DNA of 64,000 nt, taken from contig MNCI01015499.1 in NCBI GenBank assembly GCA_015680685.1, positions 507,503-571,502 of the forward strand. Reading direction: 5' to 3'. Below, one piece after another: positions 1-12,790 of this stretch (positions within the stretch are counted from its first letter, which is position 1; every line of letters begins with the position of its first letter). The translations under genes and the position numbers were made by a program. This DNA is from Gnetum montanum. Its lineage: Eukaryota; Streptophyta; Gnetopsida; Gnetales; Gnetaceae. The notes beneath the pieces were generated by a model. It was not told where the DNA came from and ran no database searches. It saw nothing but the letters and a program-made list of their open reading frames with translations.

Positions 1-2759
1 CGGGGTCCTTTCCTATGAGATTGGGGCCTCCGTGTCTTTATTTCTTCACCTTCTTCTTCTTCTTCTTCCGCTGGCAGCAAAAACATATTTTCATTAGCAT
101 AAGGAAAGTTAGCTTAAAAAGTAGGTGCTACGCTATGCTACGCTGCGTAGCATAGTAGGGATTAGCAAAGTAGGTAAGGAAGTAGACATAGGCAAAAGAA
201 TTTACCAATGGGGGGTTGTGTCCTGCATAGCTTGAATCGCAATGTTTGCCCCTCTTCTTCTTTCGTATGAAGGGTCTCCTTAGTTGGTTGAGGCCTCTTT
301 CACCACATCTTGGTGGCCATCGTTTCGGTAATGAGGCACTTCCCCTACGACATGCTACCGGAAGTAGTAGGAGGTACCTCTCCCATGCTGTCTTGGCCAC
401 GAAAGTTGCAGGCTGCCTGATCCTTAGTCATCATAGAGAACAACTCCCCAATAGCTTCTGGGGGATCTTAGGCTCAGGTGGTTCGGAGGATTTGGCAGAT
501 CTATGGTTTGGAAATCTAATTGCGATTTCGCATAACCCAGGCTCCATTCTCGTGGACTACCAAAAACTCCACGAAATGTCACAAGCAGGCTATGTAAAAG
601 GTGTAGTGCACATTGAAACGCGACTCCTGCCTCTTATGAAGCCTGACAATTTCAGTCTACAGGCCTTTGCACAGATACCTAGCCTAGTTGTAATGAGATC
701 CCTCTTCCATGACCTCCCACATCACCCAAGCTTGCTCAATCCCAAGGATCTTTCCTTGGGAAAGTAGCTGGGGGAATGCACGAGCACGAAAGACGGGATA
801 AACCTCTTTGGTGGGTCTCAGCCTAACCTTATCCATGGGGATCCCCTTTCACTCTTTTGGAACTCCTAGCCACTCCTCAATGTCCTCCTTTTTATGGTTC
901 ACCTCTTTCTTGGTCTTTGACACTATGAGGATGCCATCATCGGGGACACCAAAAAGGCTTGCAAATAGCTGGTCATTGATCTCAAGGACCACTCGCATGC
1001 CGTATACACGTGTGTAGAAGTGGTCCACCTTGTCGAAAAAGGAGTTGGCTAGGACCAGCATCTCAGTGGTAGGGATGCTTGGATTCAGGGCTAGGAACAA
1101 ATCGATGAGCCCAACACCTTGAAGGTGTTTGATCATGGATTCTAAGGTCATGGTGCATATCCAACGTTGGCTCTCATCTACCTCCTCGTACTTGAAGTAG
1201 TTGTTTGCCCTCCTGGCTTCCAGTGGTTATCACCGTCACCTCCTGGGACTTCTTCACCCCTATAGTAGTTAACATAAAAACACAAAAAATAAAAAAAAAA
1301 TCAATGACACTTGAACATGCAGTAACTACTATTTAGCTTACCAGGCTTATACGGTGACAGGAATGGTAGAAGACTAACTACGACATCTTCAACGGTGATT
1401 GGTTTAAAGGGTGTCCATATAGAGTTTGGAATACCGAGTTGGGTAGGTTTGGTACTCACCCTTGCATTGGCCTATCACACCTGTGCGTAGATTCTCAACA
1501 GAAGAGAACTCCCGCAGCGTCATCTATGCTAGGTTCAACACATCTGTATTTCCGTGAAGCCCCTCCTCATTGATGTAAAACCTTGTAACAAAAACACACT
1601 ATTAACATTTGGCTAGCGTAGAAAATATTACATAGCGTAGTGGAACATGGCTACAAAACTCACTCGCCAGCACTGTAGATGGTTCTTGGTGGGGTTTGGA
1701 AGCACATTGCCATATGAAGTGCAATAAATAAAGTGTTGTAGAGATGGTAGCAATTATACTCGAGCATATCCTAGATCTAGGCCAAACACCTCAAATGTTT
1801 TGGGCATTGACTGGACCCTTCTCTCCGCCCGCTGCCAGTTGCCCCATCTGTCAAAAATCTCAGAATACCCTTATTTGCCCCAGGAAATAGGGTTTCTATT
1901 ATGGTGGCCGCTACCTCCTCTGCCAAGTATGACCAAATGATCACACTGAAGTGTTGGAGGAGGAATTGTAGGAACTCCCATGCTCCATCCTGAAACCAGA
2001 CCGCCTCCTCTCCCATGTGTGTATGGGGTGGAGGAACATTGGCCACTAGTTCACTCACGCAGCACAGGGCCCCTACAATTTCCAAGATAATCAAAATTGG
2101 CCTTAGCGCTACTCTACACAACACAATAGAAAATGTTAACATCATGTCCGATTGCAATACATAAATAGCGTAGCAAAACTAGCATTCTAGCAAATAGCGT
2201 AGCATGATTCTCTTCATGCACATAGCGTAGCAAAAACATGAAGGCAATAGCGTAGCAAAATTAGCTTAGCGTAGCAACAAAGTGATTAGCCCTAACCAAG
2301 CGATTAACATTGCACTGTAATAGAACATGTGTTACACTGTGACATCACACATGGGCAAACCCTCTTGAGGTTTCTACGCTATGCTATTTGCATGCCAAGT
2401 AGCTCAAATCATCGAAGCCTCTACGGTAATGAAAACTGCAATGATGGCAGTCTAGGTGACCTTGCATGCAACTTTAGCGTAGCGTCTGTACATCCGTCGC
2501 GGCCGAAACGGCAACAACAACGGTGTCAGGGCAAAAACAACGGCAACACAATGATAGAAAAAACATAGAAATCTAGACAAAAATAAGAAAAAAAAAAAAT
2601 AATAGAGGCATGAGAAAATAGAGGAAGCATAGCAGCCTACTAGGTCAAAGGCGTCTCCTCTCGCACCACGACGTGCCCCTGCATCACACGTCCCAAGGTT
2701 TTCTTCACTTCATCAACCTTAGCAAGTGCCATGTGTTTACGTTCTTTCTTGGGAGCCAT
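1..2759 (-). pseudogene. aORF of element D: antisense multi-exon gene between protease and RT (3' end outside window)
   Basis: Minus-strand gene read from 2759 leftward. Exon 1 starts at the ATG at 2759 (MAPKKERKHMA..., lysine-rich) and ends at a GTAGGC donor at 2640. The next coding stretch (about 2157-1664) matches the FCP1/NIF-like HAD fold: RPILIILEIVG, then VWFQDGAWEFLQFLL and VIIWS, ending near FQTPPRTIYSAGE just before a GTGAGT donor at 1663. The stretch 1151-849 carries NSFFDKVDHFYTRV and LFGVPDDG, which recur in A and C. Further exons lie at about 770-530 and below. The motif-I aspartate is glutamate here, so no phosphatase activity is expected. Internal stops show decay. Function in the element is unknown. 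Confidence 0.6.
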
Positions 2760-3655
2760 TGTCTTTCCTACCGACTCTTTCCTCGTTGCTATGCTGAAAT
2801 CACCTTGCTCTTTATCGCTACAATCGCTTTGTACTTCAAAAGAGGGCTCTACATTCCGAATGTGGCTTCTATGCTATTATGATGAAAATGCCAAGTTTAC
2901 TAGGGGTTAATCCCTATTTATAGCTGCACTGGTAAAAAATGGAAACTTTCTATTCTCTCTCCTCATTTAATGCAGAGTATGCCGTGTAGCGTAGCATGCT
3001 CACCATGACATGGTAGCACTGTTCGTGTTAAAATAGGTGGGCTTGGGTAAAGAGCTTTGACATGATTTAAACTAGCTATTTGCCTTCACAAAAAAAATAT
3101 CTCCCTAGGCGGTCCGAAAAGACCTTAAACTAGCAATCCTAATGCATAGTCTTAATCTAATTAATAGTCCGAAAATACTTTAAACTAGCAATCCTAACGC
3201 ATGGTTCAAATTTAGTTAGCGGTCAGCAAAGACCTTAAACTAGCAATTTCGACCCTTATACATGTTAGCAGTCCGCAATGACATTAAACTAGTAGTTTCA
3301 CATTTTTACATTAGTAGTTTGACACTCTTTTACAACTTTCCATTCTTTATATTAGCAGTTTTGCATTTTCATGTCTAGGCGGTCCATAACGATCTTAAAC
3401 TAATACTTTAACCTGTTGGCAGTCTGCAAAGACGTTAAACTAGAAGCTTTTGCATTTTTACATTCTGACATTAGTAGTTTTTCACTTTTACTCCTAGGCG
3501 GTTTGCCACGACATTAAATTGACAAACCTTAAGCTTCGATACCACTTTGCATTTATCTTGATTATTCACATTTCATTGCTATTTTGCAAATTTTCACGAT
3601 GCATAGTTACTACGAATAGGTACTTCTTGACTAGACTTTCATTTTATTTTGGCAG
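2760..3655 (+). other. 3' part of the presumed protease-RT intron of element D
   Basis: No gene is seen between the start of the antisense gene and pol. The stretch holds the TAAACT repeat array and ends in TTTTATTTTGGCAG at 3655, a good plant 3' splice site with a pyrimidine tract. The pol ATG follows 11 bases later. In B and A the same acceptor-to-ATG distance is 11 and 12 bases, which supports a real splice site. Confidence 0.55.
3040..3530 (+). repeat. TAAACT-core repeat array upstream of RT (element D)
   Basis: At least six degenerate copies of a block like GGCGGTCCGNAANGACNTT followed by AAACTAG, spaced about 60-70 bases apart, for example near 3110, 3170, 3230, 3285, 3385 and 3430. 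The core (TTAAACTAG) is far better kept than the spacer. The same core forms arrays after protease and after integrase in related elements. Confidence 0.75.
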
Positions 3656-3666
3656 GTTGGGCAAGG

Positions 3667-6600
3667 ATGGAAATCCATCTTGATCTCTCTTCACCTTTAG
3701 CTTTAGCAGGTCCACATGGCAAACTCACGAGACAACTGAACCCAGAGCTAATAGACTAGGAATCATCCGCAGTTAGCACCATAGCATCCTTAGAAGCATC
3801 CCTAGACTAGCCTGAGCATTTGGTCCAAGCCCTAGATCTAGAGGCCGGGGATGTAACTGAGGACCCTATCATCAAAACTCTTGTGACCACATCTAGGGGG
3901 AAATAAAAATGTTGAAACTTAGTTCCCTTCTAGATTCGCAGATGCACAAAGATGTAGTAAAAATTCTGCAAGATAACATTGAAATCTTCGCATGGTCATA
4001 CAACAACATGTCAGGTTTAGATCCGAGGCTGATATAGCACAACATCATCTTAGACCTGTGCATGAAAGCAGTTAAGTAGAAGGCTCATAAGGACCAAAAA
4101 TTGCACTGGCCGTACGGGATGAAATCACTAAGCTATACTAGGCTAGTTTCATTTAGGCAGCTGATTACTCGGAATGGGTGTCTAACATCATTGTAGTTTC
4201 TAAGAAAACACGAGGCATACAAATTTGTATAGACTTTCATGATTTGAACAAAGCAACAATCAAAGACGATTTTCCACTTCTAAGTATCGATCAACTCATT
4301 GACACTACGGTTGGTCATGCTCTGTTATCCTTCATGGATGATTTCTTCGGCTACACCCAAATTCGCATTAACCCAGAGCATCAGTTAACAACAACCTTCA
4401 TGACCCCATGGGGTACCTTTTGTTACACTATGATGCCTTTTGGGCTCAAGAACACCGAAGCAACCTACCAACGAGCCATGACTTACATCTTTAGTGATTA
4501 CATCTTTGAAACACTTAACGACTAAGTGGATGATTTAGCGGTAAAATCTAAGGAAGTTGCTGATCATCCCAATGATCTATGTGTAGTCCTCAAGTGTTGC
4601 AAGATGCACGACTTGTGTCTCAATCCTAAAAAGTGTCTTCGGGGTAAGAACTAGATGCATGTTAGGGTTTGTAGTATTAGAGGCCAGAATACGAGTGAAC
4701 CATGACAAAGTAAAGGCCATCATTAACCTGGCACCACCTACAAACCTTAAGGAATTGCATGGGTTACAAGGTAGAGTACAATTCATCAGAAGGTTCATAG
4801 CAAAATTGACCAACAAGTTACACCCCATGCAACATCTACTGAAGAAAGGGGTTAACTTCGAATGGAAACCACAGTGCCAACAAGCCTTTGATGATCTGGA
4901 GGAAGACCACTTGCACCTCCCAACTGTTTACCCACCACAAAGGGATAGACCTTTCTTCATCTACCTTGCTATCTCAGACACGTCTATCGTGACATTGTTA
5001 TGTTAGAAACGAGATGACAATTTTGAGATACCAGTGTACTACCTAAGTCATGCATTAATAGCGTATGAGGCGAAATACAACGAGGTGGAGAGAAACTTCC
5101 TTACCTTAGTGTTTACATTAAAAAAGTGGAGACACTATCTGTTTCATAGCAAAATCAACATTATTTGCAAGAGCAACATACTCTGAGCTATAACAAATAA
5201 TCTGTATGAAAGTAGTAGGATAGCCCTGTGGAAGGCAATAACAGTGAAATTTGATTTGCACTATGTGAGCCAATCATCAAAGAAAGGTTAATCCATAGCA
5301 GCACAGCTTACGACCTCATTCCCAGATGAGCATGTTAGCACTATCAACGCCATCGCATCGCATCTCAAAGCTACCTTGCATTTTGATGGTGCCTCGATCG
5401 CGCGAGGTGGTAGTGCAGCTATTGTCATTACGTTCTCCTCTGGGGAAATGCATCCTTTTTCTTGTCATTTTATGTTCCCTTGTACAAACAATGTGGCAGA
5501 GTACGAGACTCTACTCCGGGGCCTATTAGTTGCCCAAGCATTAAGCATACAACACCTAGCGATTTGCAGAGATTCATAACTAGTTGTGAATCAAATCACC
5601 AAGCTCTATGCCTACAAGGATACACACCTACAACCCTACTATGACCTAGCAAAAACGTTTCTTAAACAATTTGCAACTATAGACGTGCAACATGTGCCAC
5701 ATAATGAAAAAATCGTAGTAGACACCTTAGCCACCCTAGCATTAAATATTTCATCACACTTATTCACAAGTTTGCAAACTTCGATTACCGAGTGTACGAA
5801 GCCTATCACTCAGGCAGGACACATAGCCTCTGTTAGTGTTGCAGATACTTAGGAGTGGTACTCCAACATTAAAACCTACCTACAACATAGTGATCCCCCA
5901 AGCAAATTGACATCTACCCAGAGAGATGCGATTCATAAGCGTGCTTGGAAATATGTGCTCATGGGAGACAACACCCTATGCAAATATTCCTATGACAGGA
6001 TATTGCTAGCATGCGTAAACGAGGAGCAAGCACAAAAGGTAATTAATGAAGTACACGAAGGACTGTGTGGTGGACACATAGCACCTAGGGCTATGGTCAC
6101 AAAAATCAAACATTTAGGGTATTACTGGCTTCACATGGAGCATGATTGCCTAGCCAAAGTCAATATGTGTGATACGTGCCAACGATATGCAAATCTCATA
6201 CACGTTTCACCTATAGAGCTGCATCCAACACATATCGTGTGGCCTTTCTAGTGATGGGGACTAGACCTCATAGGACCTATCATGCCTAAGTCCTCCGTAG
6301 GGCATAGCTTCATCATCACCACCACTGAGTATGTTACTAAGTGGGTGGAAGCTATCCCCCTGAGGAAGACTACATCTCAACAGGTTTGCCACTTCATCTT
6401 GGACAACATCGTGACGAGGTTTGGGCTTCCCATGACTATTGTGATTGACAACGGGCCACAGTTCAGTAGTGCGGAAACCCAAACCTTCTACAAAAATCTT
6501 GGCATCAGACAATCATTCTCCTTACTATACTACCTGTAGGCGAATAGAAAAGCGAAGGCTACAAATAAGTCCATGATCAACTTGCTAAAAAAGATGCTTA

Positions 6601-7097
6601 ACAATAGCAAGAGGCGATGGCATGAGAAAATCCTCTATGTGTTGTGGGCTTATAGGATGACATGAAGGACTGTGATAGGTAAGACACCTTACAGTCTTAT
6701 TTATGGATCTGAAGTGGTGTTACCTCTTGAGTTGCAGGTACCATCACTCTGGATGATCCTATCAAATGTTGTGAGTGAAGCCCAGAACAATGAGTCGAGG
6801 ATCATTGATCTCAACTCGATAGAGGAGGAGCATGTACAAACATTAGGTCACATAGAGCATTACCAGAACAAGCAATGGCAAAAACATCATGCAAATCCAC
6901 ATCAATGGCTAATACAGAAAGGAGACCTCGTTCTCAGGGTTACCTGTGAGCATATGAACAAATTCTCAGCTAACTGGGAAGGTCCATACATGGTCACAAA
7001 AGCCTTTGGGAATGGGGCCTTCAAGCTGGTAGACATGGATGGCAATGAGTTTGCAAATCTGGTGAATCACTTGTACCTCAATTCATACTACATCTAA
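3667..7097 (+). pseudogene. pol of element D: RT, RNase H and integrase, degenerate
   Basis: Starts at ATG 3667 (MEIHLDLSSPLALAGPHGK), collinear with the pol starts of A and B. RT lies at about 4170-4650 (CIDFHDLNKATIKDDF; TPWGTFCYTMMPFGLKN). The catalytic YVDD has become stop-VDD at about 4524. The first RNase H-like segment is at about 4850-5280 and the second, with FDGASIARGGSAA, at about 5380-5850. Integrase is at about 5900-7097: HHCC-type zinc region (GLCGGHIAPRAM, CDTCQRYANL), core with WGLD and DNGPQFSS, and a C-terminal NWEGPYMVTKAFGNGAFKL block. Many in-frame stops (for example 4069, 5004, 6249-6254, 6537, 6663) and the lost RT tyrosine make it non-functional. Confidence 0.85.
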
Positions 7098-7109
7098 AGC
7101 ATGAACATG

Positions 7110-8384
7110 GTAAGCTCATTTGCTATGATATAAAACTGAAAAACGAGCGTTTGCCACAATGTAAAATTGACAAAGCTTCAACAAATGTTCACTAAGATGT
7201 AAAATTGGAAAAGGTACGCAATCATCTGCTATGACGTAAAACTGGCAAAGGTACGCAATCATCTGCTACGACGTAAAATTGGCAAAGGTACGCAATCATC
7301 TGCTATGACATAAAATTGGCACGGAATCATCTGCTACAACATAAAACTAGCAACCAAACGTTTGCTATGATGTAAAAATGGCGCAAATAGTCCGCTATGA
7401 CTATAAACTGGCACAGACAATCCGCTATGACTATAAACTGGCATAGATGATCTACTAGGACCTTAAACTAGCCCATCCATCATTTGCTACAATGTAAAAG
7501 TAGCACGGACAGTTCACTATGATTATAAATTGGCATAGATAGTTCACTATGACTATAAACTGGCACAAAAGATCTACTAGGACCTTAAACTTGCCCATCC
7601 ACCATCCCCTACAATGATAAACTAGCACAATAGTCTTTTGGGACCTTAAACTAGTATAACAACCATCCGCTATGATGTTAAACTGGCACATATGATTTAC
7701 TAGGACCTTAAACTAGCACAACCATCTACTGGGACCTTAAACCAGCACACTATGGTCTACCAGGAACTTAAACTGGGTTTGCAGCACATCCCCAACATGC
7801 ATCTACACCAGTACACAACAAGCAAGTGTGCACAGTGCTGACATGGGGTGGGACGTTGCAGTTCCAGAATGCAGTTCATGATGCAATGGAAACACCCTCT
7901 GGAATGTATGCAATGCCACTGGTCTTGGCATCTTGCTGATCCTTCGAAGATATCGTATGACATCATGCTGACCCTATGGACCTACTACCGCCATGAATCA
8001 TCGCCCTAGCAGTAGCTTCCCTGGTTAGTACCTGCTGCTAGAGTTCCAGTAGTATTGTGGCCCAGCCACAATATTGTTAACCTCCAGCCCCTGACAGCAT
8101 CCAAGCTCAAGAGATGTTCAATTTTCGAGTAGCCAATCCCACAGTTGAACTAAGAATGCTTGCCTTTAGCAGGGATTCCTGAGCATCCGCATTCATAGCA
8201 ACTCCCAACCTCAACACCAGCTCCTCCACACTAATGCTACCAAGGTCACTACTGGCCTTCTTAGTTTGGATGTCGCATGTCTTAGCAACAACATCAGTTG
8301 CTCCAACAGTGTCCACAATAAGACCTTTGCCTTCGTTTTGCATCATGATTGTTTCTTCTGGTTTTCTCTCTGTTATGTTTACAG
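7110..8384 (+). other. Predicted post-integrase intron of element D
   Basis: GTAAGC donor at 7110, 12 bases after the integrase stop, and a TCTGTTATGTTTACAG acceptor ending at 8384 with a long pyrimidine-rich run before it. B and A have the same pair of sites at equivalent places. The 5' half is the TAAACT array; from about 7780 on I see no coding sequence. The short exon after 8384 resembles the terminal exon of B and A but meets a stop after 15 codons. Confidence 0.5.
7115..7770 (+). repeat. TAAACT-core repeat array after integrase (element D)
   Basis: About eighteen degenerate units of 30-45 bases, each ending in TAAAACTGGCA, TAAACTGGCA or TTAAACTAGC and preceded by words such as CATCTGCTACGACG or GATCTACTAGGACC. 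Unit texts change along the array, as if several variants expanded separately. Confidence 0.85.
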
Positions 8385-9152
8385 GGTGCGTACCAGAGGG
8401 GCATCGGTCAGAGATGTGTCTCACCATGGTAGCAAATGCTACAATGTTACAAGGTGGTTGTCTTAATTAGCTTGGCTACTTCAGAGTGCACATCCTGTCC
8501 TATCCCTTAAACCCCTTTACCTTACTCTTCACACCTACAATTCCTCTCTCTTCCCTCTTTTACATGCTTTTCCTGACACTTTTCAAGCCCTCCCATTTGC
8601 CCAATCGCAAGTCCATGACAAGCGTAACATAGCTCGCCACATGGGAAGCATCTATAAGTAGGTTAAAGCCCCATGTGGATGTAACACAACTCATCTTGGG
8701 AAAGAAACACCTATCCTGCAACAAGGTTGTTTGCAAATGTAAACAAAAAATAGCAAAAGGCAAAAGTGTAAGAGAGCAAAAGTTCACGTGCACAAAAAAA
8801 ATGTGCCTAAAAAAAATGGCACGTAAGCTATTTCGTAATCACCCTCTTTAAGCATTCTGACAAGAGGTCGAAGGTTAACAAAAACAAAGATGACCATGCA
8901 AACAACTCCCTCACAAGCACTTCGACGAGGGATTCTGCTAAGTTTCATTTTTACCATTTTTCTGAACCTCCTTCCTCCCTGCTTAACCCTTCCCTTTTCC
9001 CCACATAACCAATGCAACACTCTCAAGCATAGCTGAGTGACATCTTGGCGATCATCGAAGAATGATGTTAGCATTTTGTCTTTAGTGGTGTTTCGTATTC
9101 TTTGTCAGCATCTCTTAGGTCCATCCTCCAAACATTGACAAAAAGGGGCCAA
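8385..9152 (+). other. 3' untranslated region and polypurine tract of element D
   Basis: No convincing gene. The block GTGTTTCGTATTCTTTGTC at 9088-9106 recurs before the polypurine tract in all B and A copies. The polypurine tract AAAAAGGGG is at 9140-9148, followed by CCAA and the LTR start, the same four-base spacing as in the other elements. Confidence 0.7.
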
Positions 9153-9469
9153 TAAAACACCCTAAATTTTCAAGGCATTATTGCTCTACCAAGTCCTTGG
9201 AATTTAGGTAGCATCATGGCAGTTTGGCAGAAAATGGATGCTCTGAGTTTAGATTGTCCAGTTCGGCAAATTTTCTACTTCCAGTGTGGATAGGCCCAAT
9301 GGACTCACTGGCCTGCCCACTTAGGTAGTTCATCTAGCTGACAGTCTACACGGGAGCAATGCGTGGGGTTGTGAATGGTGCTCAGGCTGTGCAAAATAGT
9401 TCGGCAAGTTTTCTAGTTAAGAAGTTTTCTACACTATGTAGCGTAGCAGGCCTTAGAAGATAGTTGCAG

Positions 9470-10215
9470 GATGAAGTGCTACACTATGCTATGCTACGCA
9501 ACGTAGCATAGCGTAGTGAAAGCTAGGTAGAAAGGCCCATCTTACTTAGTGATTTCAATTGTACTAAGTAAGCACTTCCAGTCTACAAAACCAGTTGCTT
9601 CGCTTAACTTCAAGTCCTTCGGCAAAGCTCCTCTTACTAGAAAAGTAATAGATCAAGCAAAAATCAGGCTACGTTGGCTGCTACGCTATGCTATTTTATG
9701 CAGTGTAGCAAAACATAGCAATGATGCAAGAATGACAAGAGGCATCTCAGGATGCAGGGTCAACAAGTTCGCATGATTTGCATCACAAAGAGAAAAGGTT
9801 GCAGATTGTCAGCATGATTTGCAAACAAGAGATCGCAATGCAAATCACGGTTAAGGCCAGCAGCTACACTATGCTATGCTACGTATCGTAGCATAGCATA
9901 GAAAACATGCAGAGCCAGCCAAAACACTTCAAAGGCTTCCAGCAGTTGCAATTTTCTCCACCCAAATTTCTCCTTCGAATTGGTGGTTACGCTATGCTAC
10001 GCTACATAGCATAGCGTAGAAAATAGCTACGCTATGCTAAACATGCTATGCTACACGGTGTAGCATAGCATAGCAAGCAGCTACACTACGCTAACATCGC
10101 TATGCTCCATAGCGTAGCACAGCGTAGTAGGTGGTTGGGCATAGCATAGCGTAGCAAGCAGCTATGCTACGCTAACATGGCTATGCTCCACAGCGTAGCA
10201 GGCAGCTATGCTACA
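9470..10215. repeat. Cluster of imperfect palindromes built on TACGCTATGC / GCATAGCGTA
   Basis: At least six inverted repeats whose arms are variants of CTACGCTATGCTACGC and GCGTAGCATAGCGTAG, near 9479-9520, 9862-9902, 9985-10021, 10022-10075, 10078-10140 and 10139-10210. They lie upstream of the LTR TATA box, in the U3 part. A related hairpin is at 128-157, and single arms (TAGCGTAGCA) are scattered through 2160-2280. Confidence 0.8.
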
Positions 10216-10404
10216 TCGGTGCACTTCACTCTTTATCTGCATTGATGGCACACCTAATCCCAACGTTTCCAATTTTGACACCGTAATTGCAATGCGGTAG
10301 GCTCATCAATTAGCTTTGCATGTCCATGTAGCACGGACACGTCAACATCTTGCAGGTCCAGGAAACGTGGTGTCCAAACCGCATTTTTTGTGTGCTCATA
10401 GCCT

Positions 10405-10412
10405 TATAAATA
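10405..10412 (+). promoter_or_regulatory. TATA box of the element D LTR
   Basis: TATAAATA followed by CCCCA, in the same context (CTATAAATACCCCAG) as the A-type LTRs. It is the likely core promoter. Confidence 0.6.
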
Positions 10413-11082
10413 CCCCAACGAGCAATGCTCAAAGGGTTGGAAAATTTTATAGGTTGGCAAATTTGGCAAATTTTTTCAGAAATAGCAATTGGCAATTTTG
10501 AACAGCTTGGCGCATAGTTGACAATTCTTAGCATTGTTGGCATTTGTTGTTGGCAAATCATATAAACAAAAACCTATTAGCAAAATAGTTTGCATTTCCA
10601 TTTTGCATCCTGTTAGCTCTTTTCCATTACCTTTGTAGCACTTTGCATTGTTAGCTCGTGAATTTGTGTTCAAGCATACAGTTGGCTTACTTTGAACATA
10701 CTTGGTTACTTTTGGGATCTCTGTGCTTCGCAGCGTCATGCAACTGATTGTATCCACTCTGATAAAGTAAAGCCGTAGCCTTGAAAGCGGTGCATTTCTT
10801 AACCCTAGTTTACTTTCTTCTCCTATTTATCATTTCATTTTACATCGTTTCCGTTCTTCGCATATAATAATCGATATTTTACGCTATAAATGCTGTTTTC
10901 ACATTACACGTTTGCAAAAGGTTTAGTGAAACTGATTAAGTCCCTATCTAATTGACTAGACCATTCAAGGCACCCTGTTTCCATTTTAATCTAGCACGAC
11001 CCTTGCACGGATACCGGGTTAAGACTGTCACGATCGACAACCTCTCGGTGTTTTCCAGCCGTTGACGTTTTCAGTCACTACA

Positions 11083-12063
11083 AACACTAAGGCACCTAAA
11101 CGAGCCAAGCAAACAAAGCCTAAGTTGCCTCCACGAGAAATCCATCTCCTAGGCTAGATGGGAGAAGTCAAGGCCAACAAAAACATGGCCAATGGTAAGG
11201 ACTTTGTGGATGTATTAGCCCAAGTCAAGTAAGCACTCAAATAAAAAAATACGACATTAAGCTTGTATGACCTAATCATGACCTTATCTACCCACTGTGA
11301 AGCATTAGTACAAATGTTGACCTCCATCATTGTTATGGAGGACATCCCTATAGATGAGACTTCCATCCATGTAGTGATGTTGCTCCTTGCATCATAGGAA
11401 TCATGTTCTACATTCCTAGTGTTTCATGATGAAGCAATTAAGGTCAATCCTGAGAGGGGCAAGGTCAAAATGGCTCTAATGTTTATTACCATACATGTTG
11501 GGCAATGTGAGATTCACAGAGTGCACGTTGATGATAGAGTGGCCACAAACATAATATCATACACTATCATGGATAAGCTAGGCTTCACAGATCAAATCAA
11601 GCCAAACAAAAACCATGTATTTCAAATCCTTCAATGGATCACGTGTCGTCATCAGGGGCACCATAACTATAGATTTTGTAGCACAAGAGCAATTCCCCAC
11701 CACTGCTGAATTCATTATCATCAAAGAGATGCCGAGCTTTAACCTAATATTGGACAAACCTTAGCTGGCCTAGTTGTAAGTCATCTCCTCTTCGATTCAT
11801 CAAGAGATCCACCTCCCATACAAAGGTGGTGAAGTTATCATCCACGATGATAACATTGCCCCTTTGGCCATCAACAACATAGATATGGAGCAAGGGTTGA
11901 AGGCTGCGTTTCCTAATGATGCACCTATGACAAAGAATGAAATCCATGAGGTGAACCCACTTGAAAAAGTAGTAGAAGCCAATGACCTCCCAAAGGATGC
12001 CCTTTTGGTAGAGTTTCCCTTTGATGTAGCAAGTGAAGGTGATAGGGAATACCAAGTAGTATA
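11083..12063 (+). pseudogene. gag-protease remnant of element C
   Basis: Collinear with the end of gag and the protease of A and B. Matching segments include LTSIIVMEDIPIDETSIH-like text at about 11310, VHVDDRVATNIISY at about 11520 and the AEF.IIKEMPSFNLIL-type stretch at about 11710. The retropepsin triad normally reads D-S/T-G; in this lineage it is DDGA or DDGV, and here the glycine is arginine. Stops at 11230, 11244, 11394 and 11761 and several frame changes break it. The last part (MAINNIDMEQ..., 11864-12063) is the acidic linker ending LPKDALLVEFPFDV. Confidence 0.75.
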
Positions 12064-12790
12064 ATCTAGATCCTATGCATCCCCTAACCCACATTGGGTT
12101 AGGAAGAAATTGTATGACTAATATACCCTCTTAGTCCAAAATGCGCTAGGTGCCTGCCCACTATTCACTTCTACACACCCTGTACCTTACTCTTTGCTTA
12201 TGTTGCATTTGTGTTGCATTAGATTAGCATGGTAGCATGCTATTTGTATTTAGCTTGATTGCTTAGATTATGCATTGATTTTCTTAGGTTGGGAATTCAT
12301 CTACTTTGTTTACACATTTGCTTGTTAGTTTACACTTTTGCAGTTACTGCTTCAATGCATGAAAAACATCAAAATGCATAAAAATCATAAAAGCTAAAAT
12401 TACAAAAAGAGAGATAGCAATACACAACTTGCTATGGCCTTAAACTACAATGTTTTGGCCTAAAATGACCTTAAACTATCATCCTTAAACTATGATAGTG
12501 GCCTGAAATGGCCTAAAACTATTACTATCACCTGGAATGGTCCTAAACTACCGCCTTGGCCTGTCAAGGCCTTAAACTGATAATAGACTTGCTATGGATC
12601 GAAATGGCCCAGTATTACTATGGCTCACAATGGCCTAGACTCACATACTCATAGCAAATGCAATAAAATCATCATATAAGGATAAAACTTTGCACATTAC
12701 ACTTAGAAAATGATCATCCATAGCAAATGTAATATGAATAACAATACATAGCATGAATAGCATTACATAGCAAAGTAAAAAGCCTAGTGG
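12064..12790 (+). repeat. TAAACT-core array and AT-rich spacer after protease (element C)
   Basis: From about 12430 to 12640 there are seven or so copies of a unit like GGCCTGAAATGGCCTAAAACTA. The rest is AT-rich with no gene. This matches the position of the post-protease arrays in B and A. Confidence 0.7.

Larger units (their letters stand above)
1..11082 (+). mobile_element. Element D: Tat/Ogre-like Ty3/gypsy retrotransposon, left end outside window
   Basis: Right part of a long LTR retrotransposon. In order it shows a minus-strand gene (to 2759), a plus-strand pol (3667-7097), a spliced-looking 3' region, a polypurine tract (9140-9148) and the 3' LTR (9153-11082). RT before integrase makes it Ty3/gypsy. 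The 5' LTR, gag and protease must lie left of the window. The LTR end abuts a gag-protease remnant of element C with no primer-binding site between them, so D appears to have inserted into C. The expected target duplication at the right would be AACAC (11083-11087), but the left copy cannot be seen. Confidence 0.85.
9153..11082 (+). repeat. 3' LTR of element D (1930 bp)
   Basis: Begins TAAAACACCC (the usual TGAAACACC with G to A) four bases after the polypurine tract and ends CAGTCACTACA at 11082, matching the ...GTCGTTACA ends of the A-type LTRs. It holds a TATA box (10405), a dense set of palindromes and the DNA flanked by CCGTTGACGTTTTC near the 3' end. It is longer than the A (about 1.5 kb) and B (about 1.2 kb) LTRs. 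Confidence 0.8.

Noticed and set aside
246-767. Sense ORF of 173 codons near the left end
   Set aside because: It lies on the opposite strand of aORF exons of element D; the minus-strand reading matches A and B exons, the plus-strand reading matches nothing.
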